Positions 45,314-57,520 of a DNA stretch of 64,000 bases are shown piece by piece. The notes beneath the pieces are model-generated. The model did not search any database. It worked only from the letters and a program-made list of their open reading frames with translations, and was not told where the DNA came from. Made by a program: the position numbers and the translations under genes. Numbering within the stretch: the stretch's first letter is position 1; every line of letters begins with the position of its first letter. Source of the DNA: Trichostrongylus colubriformis (lineage: Eukaryota > Nematoda > Chromadorea > Rhabditida > Trichostrongylidae); assembly GCA_963978905.1 (NCBI GenBank), contig OZ022258.1:45678591-45742590 (forward strand). Direction: 5' to 3'.

Positions 45314-45404
45314 GATGCCCTAGAAGATTACCGTATTCACATGTACTGTACAAGTGCTATACAGTAGCCGGCCGTCAAATCGCAACAGGGGTGTGTAGCC
45401 CCAT

Positions 45405-45492
45405 GTCAAATTTTCGCTTTGCGACGTTGCACTCGCGGCACCGTCAACACGACTTGCAGCGGTCGTTGGGAATTCCGCTCAGGACGCAAGGG
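45405..45492 (+). repeat. Dispersed repeat pair, member 2
   Basis: Partner of 17445-17525; CAAATTTTCGCTTTGCGACG then GGCACCGTCAACACGACTTG. The CGCTTTGCGACG word resembles the CGCCTTGCGACG inside the 42.5 kb palindrome. Confidence 0.6.
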
Positions 45493-46604
45493 GCTGGTAC
45501 CATGGAGACTGGAGAATTAGCTATTATCTCATAACTATCCGAAAACAATAACTTCTGTACTCTAAAATGAAAAAGGTAATGTAAAAAGTAGAAGAAACAT
45601 TAACATTACTTAGTAACAATATTAATCAAGTATAATCAATTCGGGGGTAAAACTTTATAAGGAGCTGCGCAATGTGCGCAATCACACGCGACGGAATCCG
45701 CCGCGCCGATCATCGCGCGCGGTCGCGCGAACGCTCAACATAAGGCTACATACCTGCAACAGGGCGTTGAGAGCATGTTACTCAACTGAGAAATAGGTCA
45801 TACCCCATTACGGGGCTGAAACCGCCCAATCCAGGTGCCTTTATTGTTTGAGTTTAAGTATACTGTATCAATTATTACTAGTGGTACTATTAGTAGATGG
45901 TAACGAGTCACAAAGGCCGAAAATTCCGCTGCGCTTCTCCAAGAGGACAAGGATGTAAAAATTGCCCTACAGCACTTCTTGAAATCCCAGTAGTTGACTT
46001 TCGATTGGATAAGTCAGATTTGTTCGAACATCATTGATAGAAGGCAGCCCAATCTGACGATTATGATATGATTTGAAGAAAACGTATTTGAGCAGAGTTA
46101 CAATCCTTCAAATTCAGGCTGCCAGTACGGCGGATACTTTTTTACTGATCTTTAAATCAAAGAAACACATGCGATGTGCTGCAGTTAAATATATACTCTA
46201 ACACAAATTGTATCGTTACTATTCTCATTATACTATCCAAATAGCAGTAAATTCATTTCTTTCGGCGCTGTTCAATCGTTTTCGGAATTACGTTGAGGTC
46301 GTATCGGTTTTTGAGTCCAATTTGACCTAGGTAGTGGCTGCAGGGCAACCTCAACATAGCTCAATCTTTTGATGCTATAGGTCGAATGAGTGCCTGAATC
46401 GTCGCCAGAAGTGTAGAAAGCGCAATAGCCTTATTCCCATCATATACGTATGGGAGCAACGCGACTTGTGGAAACGACGCTTCTGTCCCACAAAGGTTCA
46501 CGCAGATACGAAAGTGCTGTTCTAGTTCTATCTTATAAAATGTTTGGTGGTGCCTTAAATGCCTTATTGGTTGAGGGCTAGAGATGGTACTCCGGAACTT
46601 CTTA

Positions 46605-48110
46605 CAAGGAAAGGTTCCCGGATCACCGTGGCCATTCAATCTCAAATCTGCCCTTTAAATCTGCTAAACAATTCTGGGAGTGGGGTTAAGGAACTTTTTC
46701 TGAATAACTGGTAATATTACATGCACGTTCGGAAGTCTATGGCGCGCGAGCCAGACCTTTTCGTCCGAAACGAGTGCGATTTTCGTTTACAGGAGATCAA
46801 ACTACCAAACTGAACAAGTTTAGCCAATTCGAGAATTTGACCGAATTTTGGGGATATTCATGAGCTATTGGCTGGTAACCCATTCAACGAAGGAAAAGTC
46901 GTGGACCCTTGCCGAGAAAATGCCCTTATTTGACACCTGTTGACGCCGGTGACGCCTGTTACATACATTTTCGTCATGAGCATCCGTAAGAGGTGTGTCT
47001 GGTCATCTTTGTTCAGGTTGCACGATTTATTGTAGAAAAAAATTCAAAAGCTACTACTAAACCCCTCCGCACCCCTGGTTTTTCGAAGTTGGGCCAAAAT
47101 CTCGATTTAGCTGAAAATTTGTACAGAGGGGTCATTCGAGCGCCTACACGCGAATATCATTGTCGGTTCATGCAACAACGCCTAATTACCCACAATCGCA
47201 GAATAATCGGGTAAAAAACATGGGCAGAATGTTCAGTTACCCAGAAAAGTACCAATCTTTCCATATTAGGTACTCATCAGTGAGGGGTACAGGATGCTTT
47301 AAAGGCACTTTACGCGATAAGCGCACCAGGTGTTTACCTTGCCGCAGCCGATAGACCCCCGGGTAACTGTCCAGGCTGTACCCTTCGAACGGCGCCATGA
47401 GGCATCCTTCAGCGTTAAGCCCGCGGAAGCAACTGCGACCCCGCCCATCAACTGCGACCACACCTAACATTGGACAAGTTTTTTTCCAACGTGGCGTATA
47501 AGTGGGCCTGTGATTGCGATAAGATAAGATAAAGAAGAAATTCCGATAGGTAATGAAACGTTCACTTGAGGAAACAGGTAATATCTCAAGGTTCCTCATG
47601 ATACCATCCAGTGGAACCGATTCGAAGGCTCGTTTTCACGCGGTAGCCTCGTACAAGACCACATGCCAGGAGGCCTCATTTTTGCCATTCTTGGGGCTAC
47701 TTTCGGATTTTTCTTTCTTGGTGTGACCTTCAGCCCTGTAATTACATAATTAAGCTCTTAAACCCATTTAAGGTGATCGTGAAAAGTGCCTTTAATGAAG
47801 CATAAAAGCGTTTTGCAAACGTTTAGAAAACACTCAAAGCAAAACTAGCAAATGCATCAAGGATTCGCACTCTCATGCCTCAATTCGTAGCCCGACACCA
47901 TATCAGCTGCTCCATCCGAACTTCGACCACTTTTTCTCGAATCACATACACCAGCGCCTGCGCTTGCACCGTACTTTCAGGCCCTAGTAACTTCCTTACC
48001 AGAATTGTTTAGCAGATTTGGAGGGCAGAGTTGAGATCCGCGTTTGAAACTACATGGGAACATATACAACTCATCTTGAATGGCCACGATGACCCGGGAG
48101 CCTTTCCTTG
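46605..48110. mobile_element. 1.5 kb relative of the 16.2 kb foldback element, TTA duplication
   Basis: Left end CAAGGAAAGGTTCCCGGATC and, inverted at the right, CAAGGAAAGGCTCCCGGGTC, both followed by GTGGCCATTCAA and later CTCAA.TCTGCC.T..AAATC then TGCTAAACAATTCTG, as in the arms of 16178-17443. TTA flanks it on both sides (46602-46604, 48111-48113). Only the outer 75-110 bp are inverted here. The interior has no intact gene. Confidence 0.7.
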
Positions 48111-48114
48111 TTAG

Positions 48115-50810
48115 TCGATTAAAAATCCGGAAGTTGAAGACGTCTGGGATTAGCCGAGCTACGATACCTATTCACTATTGGGGAATTCTCCTATTCGAGT
48201 TATTAGGTGTTTAGATAAAGCTGTCAAAAAGCGACTGTCAGAACGGTTGCATACATTCAAAGTGCAGCCGTTCAGTGCCTCAAAAATATTGGGCACAAGG
48301 GGCACTTTGGTGGAACCTTTTGCCATCGCTCACTGCCGACACAAAATATTACACAGCTTGTAGGAAGTAAGTATCATGAAACTTTAATTCACTGAATGTT
48401 TCAGTAGTTCAACGCTTGATATTTTGTAGGAAAAAAGGAGCTTTATGCTCGATTCGCAGAAAATTCAAAAATTACCCAGGCACCTACGAGGTTGAGGGAA
48501 TTCTGCCCATTGGCAGCTAGTGGCTATAATGAATCATATGGCACAGCTGCATGGATACAAGCAACAGAAGTTTTCTGTGTCGAGTGTGTCACCCTCTTCA
48601 AATCCACAAAAAAGGTAGTAGGAAGGAGAAACCCGCATTTTGTTCGTTATACGATATTGTAGAGGTGAATACCGGGTCATATATTCAGGTCTCTAAATTC
48701 TAAATTTCTAGATCTCTAATCTCTAGATCTCCTAATCGCCTAGCAAGGGAGGGTGAGGAAATTTTGAGAAGAACGTGTGCTCATCGTAGAAATGAAAATT
48801 CCATGGGAAATTCGTTTTCATGAATAGGACGCTGATGACAAACCTTAACTTGATGTCAATTACTGAGAACTGAAAAGCGGAAAGTGAACAAATTAAAAGA
48901 CTAAAAGCATTAACTGAACAGGAGAGTGAGCACCAGCGGCAATCATCAAATTGACTACAGTTTCCCCTGAATCTCCTTTGTTCCTTTGCTGAACAAACGA
49001 TTTCTAATTTCTTGGAATCCATCCTGACTCGGAACTGCTTCGTGCAACAGGCACACATCCAATAAGAACTTAATAAGATAAGATTAACTTGCTGATAAAA
49101 GTTGTTAAATGACTTTTGGCATCCTCTAAATGCGTAGGAACGTACTGCTTGAGACATCCTCAAAAAGCAGATTGTATCATAATGACAAGTGAAGGCCACG
49201 TAAGGTCGCCAGAAGAGGTGGGAGCAAGGGGAAGACGGAAGGCGGAATGAAAGGGTATAAATGGAAAACGCTAAACTCGGTCTACATTTTTGCAGTGATT
49301 AAGAATCTCTTAAAGTATTACGCCCCCTAATAGTCCACCCGTGCTTGGCATCTTTCTTAGAAAAGTGTGTACGACGTGATGGTTGACTTTGAATACATTG
49401 TTCTCAGTAAGTTTCTTGAGTCACGTCACTCATAGAGAACTTGAAATGAAAATAATCGTCAGTTTTTCGAGATTCGATGCTTATCCAAGTGTGAAAAAGC
49501 GAAGCAGAAACCCCCTGGGCATAGTAGAAGAGATAGTGGAACACATTCTCATTTTTGTCTGAAAAACCAAAACAGTTCCCCCCCCCTCCCGGCGCCTTAT
49601 AGAGTCCTACTGAAAAAACCTACCCCCAGAAAATTTCAATATCGGTTGTAGTGTTTCACTGAATAAGACACGGCTGTAGGAGCACTTCTGGAACCTTTTG
49701 GGGAGGACCCCACCTGAAATCAATTACACTCGGTAGCCTTATAACGATTGCATGATTAGCGTCAGTGATGGAGATTATCCAAAATATAACATATATAGAA
49801 AAGTATATACACAAAAATATTAACTGAGTACTAAATACAATCATGCTACATTTTCGCATAATATGACATCTTCTGATCTCGCTAAAAGAACGACAGTACC
49901 GTTGCGATAGAATAGAAAAAATAAAATATGTGTCAAATGAATTATGGTATTATGTGATATTTCACAGCTGCTCTGAAATTGAGGCAGGTGCGTTTCACCG
50001 TAAAAAGGACATTTTTAAGTGAATTAATTTCCGGTGTTTCGCAATGAAACGTGTTTTCCATTTTGAGCACCTGTTCAAAAGTCTATCAGTGTGTCATAAG
50101 ATTGCCTTAGAAACTTTTACTCACTCATATTCAATAGCGGTTTCTCATTACTTATTAATTGAAGGGCGCTTACATGAATGCATTCAAAGGGATATCGTTC
50201 CCAGAGTTGATACCAATGGACGAAGATGGAATAAAGTTCAGAGGTACTCAAGAACAGTGTTTAGGAGACTTTGAAATTGCTTTGACCGACGTCACAGCTC
50301 AAAAAAAATCGAGCAGATTCAGAATTTTCATGAGATAATATTCTTGCGCTTTTTATACCATGTGCTGAATATTTGAGGGGCGCAGTGTGTAAGTGGCGCT
50401 GCTCCCGTAAATTAGAACTTAGTCATATTATTCAGAGCGACCAAGCTTTTTACCCATTCGTGGGTGCCGAACCGGCACGGGGCGCTTTATAAACAACATA
50501 AACCATGACGGCTGATACCCAGGATGCCGTCGTATGGGCTAAACCACGACGAATTGTCATTACGATTGGAAAAGAAAATAGAATACGTGGCGCGATCGGT
50601 CAAAAGCGATGTTTTAATCTTTATATACAAGAACCTTAATAGAAATAAGGCAGCTTACAGCGCTGAAAAATCGATTGGACGCTACGCACTCAGGTTCCAT
50701 TCGGAATCATGGTGGCAGATGAGTACGATACGGCCCATGCAATGATTTGCGGAGAAGAAGCTAGTATAAATCAGTGCTCTTAGCTTTTCAGATTTGTCTG
50801 GTACCTATTC
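48115..50810. other. No gene supported
   Basis: A 155-codon minus-strand frame (48732-49199) has cysteine-rich, low-similarity sequence without splice or family support and is not called a gene. Short homopolymer and AGATCTCTAAT-type repeats occur near 48690-48730. Confidence 0.4.
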
Positions 50811-50824
50811 ATCAGCAAGAATTA

Positions 50825-50915
50825 AGGTATGAATGGTTGGCGGGGGCTGACACTGATGTGGGATTTGATCCTTGCACCATGCGAGTGGATATGCCATTGC
50901 ACCACCTCGCTCATT
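50825..50915 (-). repeat. tRNA-derived SINE-like repeat
   Basis: Minus strand: GAGGTGGTGCAATGGCA (A box), GGATCAAATCCCACATCA (B box, two differences from consensus). Same family as 22461-22605 and the fragment at 18110. Confidence 0.55.
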
Positions 50916-50977
50916 TGATACATAATAATACTTAATATTATAAAAATACACCACAGGACACCTAATTTTGAGGGTTT

Positions 50978-51059
50978 GCAACACATATGGTGCTGAAGGA
51001 AGAGAAGAGATGTATGGACGCAACACATATGGTGCTGAAGGAAGAGAAGAGATGTATGG
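50978..51059. repeat. Two-unit tandem duplication, 42 bp
   Basis: The unit GCAACACATATGGTGCTGAA... through GATGTATGG occurs at 50978-51019 and 51020-51059 without differences. Confidence 0.9.
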
Positions 51060-51481
51060 TGACATCATGCTGAACGCCTATTTTGCTGCTTAAAATGGCT
51101 AGCACGGTGTGCCGCATGCAGACAAATATACGATGCAACTGGCAATTCACAGTGGTGATTATATCTTGCCCACTCAACCTATGAGGGCTCCAAAAACCAA
51201 AGAACTTTACCAAAAGCAATTTCTCAATCACTCATGACGAGATGACCACTCGTGTGGGTCTGGGCTTCTCGTTCAGAAGAGAACCTCTTCTAAGGTATGG
51301 GTATAATAAATCTGGGGCAACATGGAAAAAAACAAATTGCAATTTTGCCACAGATGAGTAGCATGGGTGTGTGTCTGAAGGTAGAGAGGAAAGAAGTGTG
51401 CCGTTAACTCATCCCCTCATGAAATGCGTCACGCATTCCTCATCCATTCAAGTCGCAGTGGCGTTTGAATGCAATTATGTA

Positions 51482-52858
51482 TTGGGTTGGGGAATAAGTC
51501 CCCGCCGTTTTTTATCCTCGTTTTTCACATTGTTCTCATCCTTCGACAGAGCTTATATATATGTTTCGATAGAACTTTTTCTGCTCTACAAAATGCAACT
51601 ATCTGCTTTTCGATTATTTCGACTTCCTAATATTTATGAGGTTTGGATATGAAGTAAGCTGAACGCAAAAAGCTGACACTTGCGCACCTCATCCTTCTCG
51701 TTTGCCATCGAGAACAAAAAATATATGTATATATGCTTCGATAGAGCTTTTTCAGCTCTACAGAATGGTCCTACTTTTTATTCGAATCGCTTAATTTTTT
51801 GCTGTTTTTCAAGCTCACAAATGCTGTACTCGCGAAAGTGTGCACGTTCGTTATCTTCTCTTGCTCGCCTACCATCGAGATTGGGGAGGATGTACATACA
51901 AGCATTCGATAGAGCTTTATTTGCACTACAAGATAATACCACCCTTCTTTTGTATCCTCTCAAATTTTGGCATATAGGCATAGGTTTTTACCTGTTTTTC
52001 AATTCAAAAGTGCGTGATAAAAATAAATTTTTTCTGGCAGAGTGCTTCCTATCAATCAGTAGAGCCCTTTTCGCTCTACGTGGATATGTTGGCGGTTTTT
52101 GTTAGAATAAAATTCGCTATTTTTCGAAACATTCGAAAGTCGACAAAATCGAGCATTTTTGACAGATGTATGTAGTCGGAAATGCTCGATTTTGTCGACT
52201 TTTAAATGTTTCAAAAAAACAAATTAATTCTAACAGAAACCGCCAACATATCCTTGTAGACGAAAAGAGCTCTATCGATTGATAGGAAGCACTCTGCCAG
52301 AAAAATTTATTTTTGTCACGCAATTTTGAATTGAAAAACAGGTAAAAACCTATGCCTATATGCTAAAATTTGAGAGGATACAAAAGAAGGGTGGTATCAT
52401 CTTGTAGTGCAAAGAAAGCTCTATCGAATGCTTGTATGCATATCCTCCCCAATCTCGATGGTAGGCGAGCAAGAGAAGATAACGAACGTGCACACTTTTG
52501 CGAGTACAGCATTTGTGAGCCTGAAAAACAGCAAAAACTTAAGCGATTTGGACAAAAAGTAGTACCATTCTGTAGAGCTGAAAAAGCTTTATCGAAGCAT
52601 ATACACATATATTTTTTGATCTCGATCTGGCAAACGAGAAAGATGAGGTGCGCAAGTGTCAACATTTTGCCTTCAGCTTACTTCATTTCCAAACCTCATA
52701 AATATTAGGAAGTCGGAAGAATCGAAAGACAGATAGTAGCATTTCGTAGAGCAGAAAAAGCTCTATCGAAAACATATATATAAGCTCTGTCGGAGGATGA
52801 AGGGAAAAATGTGAAAAACGAGGATAAAAAAACGGCGGGGACTTATTCCCCAACCCAA
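51482..52858. mobile_element. 1.38 kb near-perfect palindrome with mariner-like ends
   Basis: Left arm 51482-52158 and right arm 52180-52858 (about 678 bp each, differing at scattered bases) flank a 21 bp loop. Ends are TTGGGTTGGGGAATAAGTCC, a mariner-like terminus, and TA lies outside each end (51480-51481, 52859-52860). Each arm contains four diverged subunits of about 150-170 bp, each opening with a small hairpin of the type GATAGAGCTTTTTCAGCTCTAC (starts near 51568, 51739, 51907 and 52056). Open frames in it (up to 141 codons) merely translate these subunits. No transposase. Confidence 0.9.
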
Positions 52859-52869
52859 TATATTCAATG

Positions 52870-53570
52870 ACATGCGGTTCTGCTGGAAATCCTTACTTCA
52901 ATTCTTCAAGGCGGACCTTGTTGGGTAACAATAATCGAATTGGTAGCTAATGGGAGATTTGCTTTACCTGGGTGATTATTGAAGCATGATTTGGTCAGTG
53001 GTGTACCATGTTGGTCCCACTTCACCCCTCAAGACAGAATTTGTATGGATAGTTATTATTTATTACATAAAAATGATCCAAGCAACCATGATTCACTGGC
53101 TTACGAGCTGTTTTCTTCAATTAACTTTTAAGTGGACGTCGAACGTTGGGAACACGGGACAAGAAGAAAAGAGGAGGGTCAATCATGTAACCTTCAAGCT
53201 TTCATTTCGCATTTAGTATGCATAATGGGCACATACTAAGCTCACGAGCCATTTATAATTTTATTTTCTCTGATTTGATGAATGGAACGTCTCAATCATC
53301 GAGTGTTTGTTTCATCAATGATTAATTCTTCCATGTAATAGATGGATCAGCATGCTATCCACTCTCTTTGCGATGCTCCACGAGGCAGAAGTTGCAAGAA
53401 GAAAGAAATATTTTGGCATATCCATACCACATCAAGTAGGCACACGCCTATTAAAACATGTAACCACTCAACGTAGCATAGAATACTGCTCTCTAATTGA
53501 TTCCGTCTAAGGGCCCGTGCGAAACGCAAGCCATACTCTTTGTTACAAACAAGTAAATAATTGTTAGATA
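52870..53570. other. No gene recognised
   Basis: AT-rich sequence with two frames (52986-53216 plus, 53347-53529 minus) lacking any motif. Confidence 0.35.
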
Positions 53571-53942
53571 TATGTAATTCTTATTGAAGCCATAATCAAG
53601 ATGTCAATTAATTTTATTCGGCAAACGTTTCGGCCTTGTCGCCTTCGTCCGTCAGAGCCTGGAAAGTCAAAGACAAATGCGATTTATCTCCCAAAACCAT
53701 TCCAAACTTACGAAACAGTTCTATCTAGAGCAGAAGAGTTTAGAAAAAGTTGCAAACCACATTCTTGGTGGGACTAATCTGTAAACACAACCGGCTGTCG
53801 CTGAGACAGGTCGAGGAATGGGGCAACTTCCCTTGTTATGGCTATGTACTCACCTTTCCTCTTCATTTTGGGGTTTTTGGCGTTAATCCCAAATGTCTCT
53901 AAAGTTTTGCGAGCTTGAGTCTGGGGCTCGCGTGACGAACTC

Positions 53943-55135
53943 TTGAACGAGCATGGATCATCAATCGACATGCATGGCTTGTCGATTTCTCAGGTCATGA
54001 CACTGACCAGGGAATGCCTGGATTGCTCTATTTTCAGATGGTGTGAAAAATATTACAAGCAGATCAGAGGGCCAGCGATGGGCCTAAGGTTAGTCCCTGC
54101 TCTAGCCATATCCTATATGGCCGAGGTAGAAAAGCCCTATTGGATCGTCGACCCATCCTGTATTGCCGTTATATCAATGATTGCATCGTCGTCTGTTCGA
54201 CCGAGATGGAAATGGACACGTGTTTTAACCTGCTCAACAACCAGACGGAAAACATGCAGTTTACACGAGAGAAGCCCAAGGACTCCTGGCTTTCTTTCCT
54301 AAAGGTACAAGTGCAACTTGAACGTGGGTGGTATCGAACAAAATGGTATAAGAAACCTAGCAGCAAAAATATCTTGGCCCATTTCCGGTCGGCACACCCT
54401 CTGAACACCAAGCGGGCCATCATAAAGAACATGTTCAACACGACCAGAAGGTCATCAAGCACTCAGGAGAGAAGATTGTTTGGAGCTAGCTCGTGGGATA
54501 GCGCAGGCAAATGGCTACCCCATCACCACCAAAGAGCCCTCTTCCTGGGACACCCATGAGAAAGCATCCGAGACCTGAACCCGACGCGAGCGAGAAGGTA
54601 CAGCTCTGCATGCCTTTCATAACCGATGCCATCAGCTCGGCCGTTAGGAGAGCTCTACGCAGGTGCGGCCTCGACGATGCAGTCCAGTTGATCGAAATTC
54701 CCCCAACGTCCCTCAGGCAACAATTAGTCCAGAATCGAGGCTATGATCGCACATGTGCTACCTCTCACTGTGTGATCTGTCCTATGGATGAGAAGGTGAC
54801 TGCCAGGATTCGAATTGGTCTACCTGATAACTTGCAAGTTCTGTGGAGATGGGTTTATTGGAGAAACTGGGCGGCCTCTGTGCACTAGAATCAAGGGACA
54901 CCTCGACCGCCTGAAGAAATCGAGGCCTGAGACCCCCCTGGGTTCTCACCGCTTGCGATGTCATGGGGATGTGGAGTTTGAGATAACTGTAGGGATTTTG
55001 TCACGCGAGCCCCAGACTCCAGCTCGCAAAACTTTAGAAACATTTGGCATTAACACCAAAAACCCCAAAATTAACAGGAATGATAAGTGCATAGCCATAA
55101 CAAGGACACTTGCTCCATTTCTCGGCCTGTCTTAG
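53943..55135 (+). pseudogene. Penelope-like RT and GIY-YIG endonuclease, frameshifted
   Basis: First frame: EKYYKQIRGPAMGLRLVPAL, the RT motif with G..MG (usually MGSPL.P). Second frame from about 54140: YCRYINDCIVVCS, where YIND replaces the catalytic Y.DD, then WYRTKWYKKPSSKNIL and SAHPLNTKRAIIKN. Third frame from about 54511: VQLCMPFITDAISSAVRRAL and SHCVICPMDE. Fourth from 54815: VYLITCKFCGDGFIGETGRP and RIKGHLDRL, the GIY-YIG nuclease with conserved Tyr, Gly and Arg, its tail running into the terminal repeat. At least three frameshifts and the Asp-to-Asn change make it inactive. Confidence 0.88.
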
Positions 55136-55280
55136 CGACAGCCGGTTGTGTTTACAGGTTAGTCCCACAGTGGTTGTAGTTTGCGACTCTTTTCTAAACT
55201 CTTCTGGTCTAGATAGAACTTTTTGTAAGTTTGAAATGGTTTTGGCGGACAAATCGCATTTATCTTTGACTTTCCAGGCT

Positions 55281-55332
55281 CTGACGAAGGCGACAAGGCC
55301 GAAACGTTAGCCGAATAAAATTAATTAACGTC
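55281..55332 (+). ncRNA. Hammerhead-ribozyme-like motif in the Penelope terminal repeat
   Basis: CTGACGA (55281-55287) fits the CUGANGA core, GGC...GCC forms a short stem II, GAAA (55301-55304) follows, and ACGTTA (55304-55309) pairs with TTAACGT to form stem III, ending in GTC (55330-55332), the usual cleavage triplet. Penelope-like elements are known to carry hammerhead motifs in their terminal repeats. Stem I pairing is not convincing here, so activity is doubtful. In the left, inverted repeat the core is broken (CTGACGGACGA) and the triplet is ATC. Confidence 0.4.
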
Positions 55333-55739
55333 TTGGTGACGGCTTCAATAAGAATTATATATAAATAAACACAATGCCAAAATTTATAGAAAGTCGAACT
55401 TGGATACTAATAGTTAAATAGTTATAACAAAGAATCAAAGAATTATCTCTTTATCCAAACACTTTGAAACAAACACCATTGAAAGTGAATGTCTAAATAT
55501 AAACTTTCATTGGTAAGGAATACTTCCATAACTACTTCATTTTGCACTCCTACGTTGATCATGAGGAAAATGGTCAGGTCGAAAGGACCAACTACATATA
55601 AAGGGTGCTGACACACAATCTCTGTATCCCAAAAAAGGGTGTCAAGGGAATAGTGGGATAATAGGTCCCACACTATCATGAGATTTTAAGTATACCAAAT
55701 ACACTAAAAAGCAATAGATTTGTCAGCGTTGTTCGTCCC

Positions 55740-55816
55740 GGGTGTATATCGCTAGGACAGAAACGTCGCGTGGCCGTGTTCGGCACGCGACGGTTCTGTC
55801 CTAGCGATATACACCC
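55740..55816. mobile_element. 77 bp hairpin MITE with 9 bp target duplication, copy 2
   Basis: Ends GGGTGTATATCGCTAGGACA and its inverse match the 24.1 kb element; the whole element folds into one hairpin. GTTCGTCCC lies on both sides (55731-55739 and 55817-55825). Confidence 0.9.
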
Positions 55817-55829
55817 GTTCGTCCCGACC

Positions 55830-56880
55830 ACCTTTCTCTCAAAGTTCTGCCCTGGCAAATACGCGAGAACCGACTTACAGAGAATATGGGCTTACCCCCA
55901 CCCCATTATCAGAAAACTGGATAAACGCGGGCTCAATCCTGAAGGGCACCACCTCAGCAATGCATCGCACCATGGCAGTTGGCCGATCCTCCGGCAACTG
56001 TGGCGATTTTCTGGGACATTATGTTAAGATTGATGAGGTCATCACCGAGAGTACAAGAGTTCGCGAATTACCCTTGAGTTTGCAGCGACAAAAAGGCACG
56101 CGTGACGTAATGGTCCGGCTCGCAATCTGTCTTTTGCATCGGAGTAGATTGCTACCCTCCCTTCAGCACACGTCACCAAAGTTGTGACTCACTTCCGCGC
56201 CGCAGTGAATCAGTGCGTCAACCGTGTTTTCGGGCTTGAAAAGGATTGGGAACTAAGAAAAATTGGGCTCCTGATTTTCTCGAGAAGACATAACTTCAAT
56301 TTCTACAACTTGTGCTCCAAGGATCGGTTATGTACAAAGAGAACCTTTTTATAATTTACAATATTGGTGGCGCAATGCTCATACATATATCCACATAAAA
56401 AGAAGGAACGAATGCTTGATGTCACAACGCATCTCTGTCTTTCCCCTAAGATAGCCGTTAGTTAGAACATTCCGTTAATGAAAACATTCATTTCAATCGT
56501 TCCTTTACACTGCATGAAGCTAAGCTATCGCTGCTTTCAAGCTTTCGCAGAATGTTGGTCTAGGATGTAGTGCACAGTGTACGGAATTTTTGCATGGTCA
56601 ACGCCATTTGATGTAAAATTAGGGGTGTGAGAAGAACACAAATGAAGGGAACTCTGAAACAGCAAAAATAGCTTTTCCAGAATTCGGCAACTACGAGATT
56701 TAGCTTAAAAGCAAGCGTTCAGACGAGAATTTAGTTAGTGATATTGCGGAGAATCCAATGATCACTTGTTTCCGCATGCGCATCGACTCTACCTCTAGGA
56801 TGGTGAGGTAACATCGCGTCACGGCTGGTTGCGGAGGGAATTTCGCAGAAATGTTTTACAGTTTCACTCCGGAGTGTTGA
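55830..56880. other. No gene recognised
   Basis: Frames at 55770-56187 lack motifs; the remainder is unremarkable. Confidence 0.35.
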
Positions 56881-56887
56881 AGAGCCT

Positions 56888-57520
56888 CTATCTTTTTTTC
56901 TCCCTCTGATTTTCGAGGATAGAACTGTCTCTATGACAGCTTGCAAATGACAATTTATGAAGCCATTTTTTGGAAGCCCTATATCCTATGCATATGGTCT
57001 GGCCGAGAGTTTTCCCAAACTGCGAACTTACCTTCTTTCTGTCCTTCAGTTGCATGGGTATCATGTCACAGCTGAAGGAGGATATTACCTTGATTTCTAA
57101 GGAAGTCCCACAGCTTTCACGTGCATAAGGCTCAAAAGCGCTGTCCAGTATGTCGAGAATGTGCTCCGCGTGGCTCGACCTCGTGGGCTGACGATGGAAT
57201 GGCCTGTCTCCTCTTGTCTCTCCGTATTGACGTTCCATTCAAGCCAGTATCTACTGCTTAGAATTCCAGCACGCTCTGAGAGGAGTAACTGGTCTGAGAA
57301 TGTGCCCCCAAACCATGAAAAGGGCACAGAGTTTGTTTTTGCGGAACGATTTATCCGCCCACAGAGTGGGCTGGTGTACTCGAATTATCGTAAAATGTGC
57401 CTTCCATTATGTTTCGTTTCGGACCCTTTTGATTCGAACTACTCCAGCTTCATCGGGACACCGCTTTTCACGACGTTCGAGTGGCTCTGTCTTCCAACTA
57501 CTGATAACTGCTGCTGAAAC
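56888..57520. other. Ambiguous coding-like region, both strands open
   Basis: Plus strand 57161-57517 reads NHEKGTEFVFAERFIRPQSG and KMCLPLCFVSDPFDSNYSSF; minus strand 56888-57238 reads AEHILDILDSAFEPYARESC and FSCDMIPMQLKDRKK, the latter ending at a GTAAGT donor (57030). Either could be an exon; the minus-strand reading has the better splice signal. No family is recognised for either. Confidence 0.25.

Larger units (their letters stand above)
53577..55356 (+). mobile_element. Penelope-like element, 5'-truncated, with inverted terminal repeats
   Basis: The right terminal region (about 55000-55356) is repeated inverted at the left (53577-53936), starting AATTCTTATTGAAGCC. Between them lies a plus-strand reverse transcriptase plus GIY-YIG endonuclease relic in several frames. 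Inverted terminal copies and this domain pair are hallmarks of Penelope-like retroelements. The amino part of the RT is missing, so the left repeat abuts the middle of the RT domain. No clear target duplication was found. Confidence 0.88.

Noticed and set aside
48732..49199. 155-codon minus-strand open frame
   Set aside because: Longest ATG frame of its area but no domain, no signal peptide or splice context, and unusual Cys/Phe-rich composition; chance frame more likely.
51680..52105. 141-codon open frame in the big palindrome
   Set aside because: Its repeated FDRA..ALQ peptide merely reflects the DNA subunits; mirrored frames exist in the other arm.
53590..53660. Second hammerhead in the left Penelope repeat
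   Set aside because: The core has an insertion (CTGACGGACGA) and the cleavage triplet and stem III are altered.
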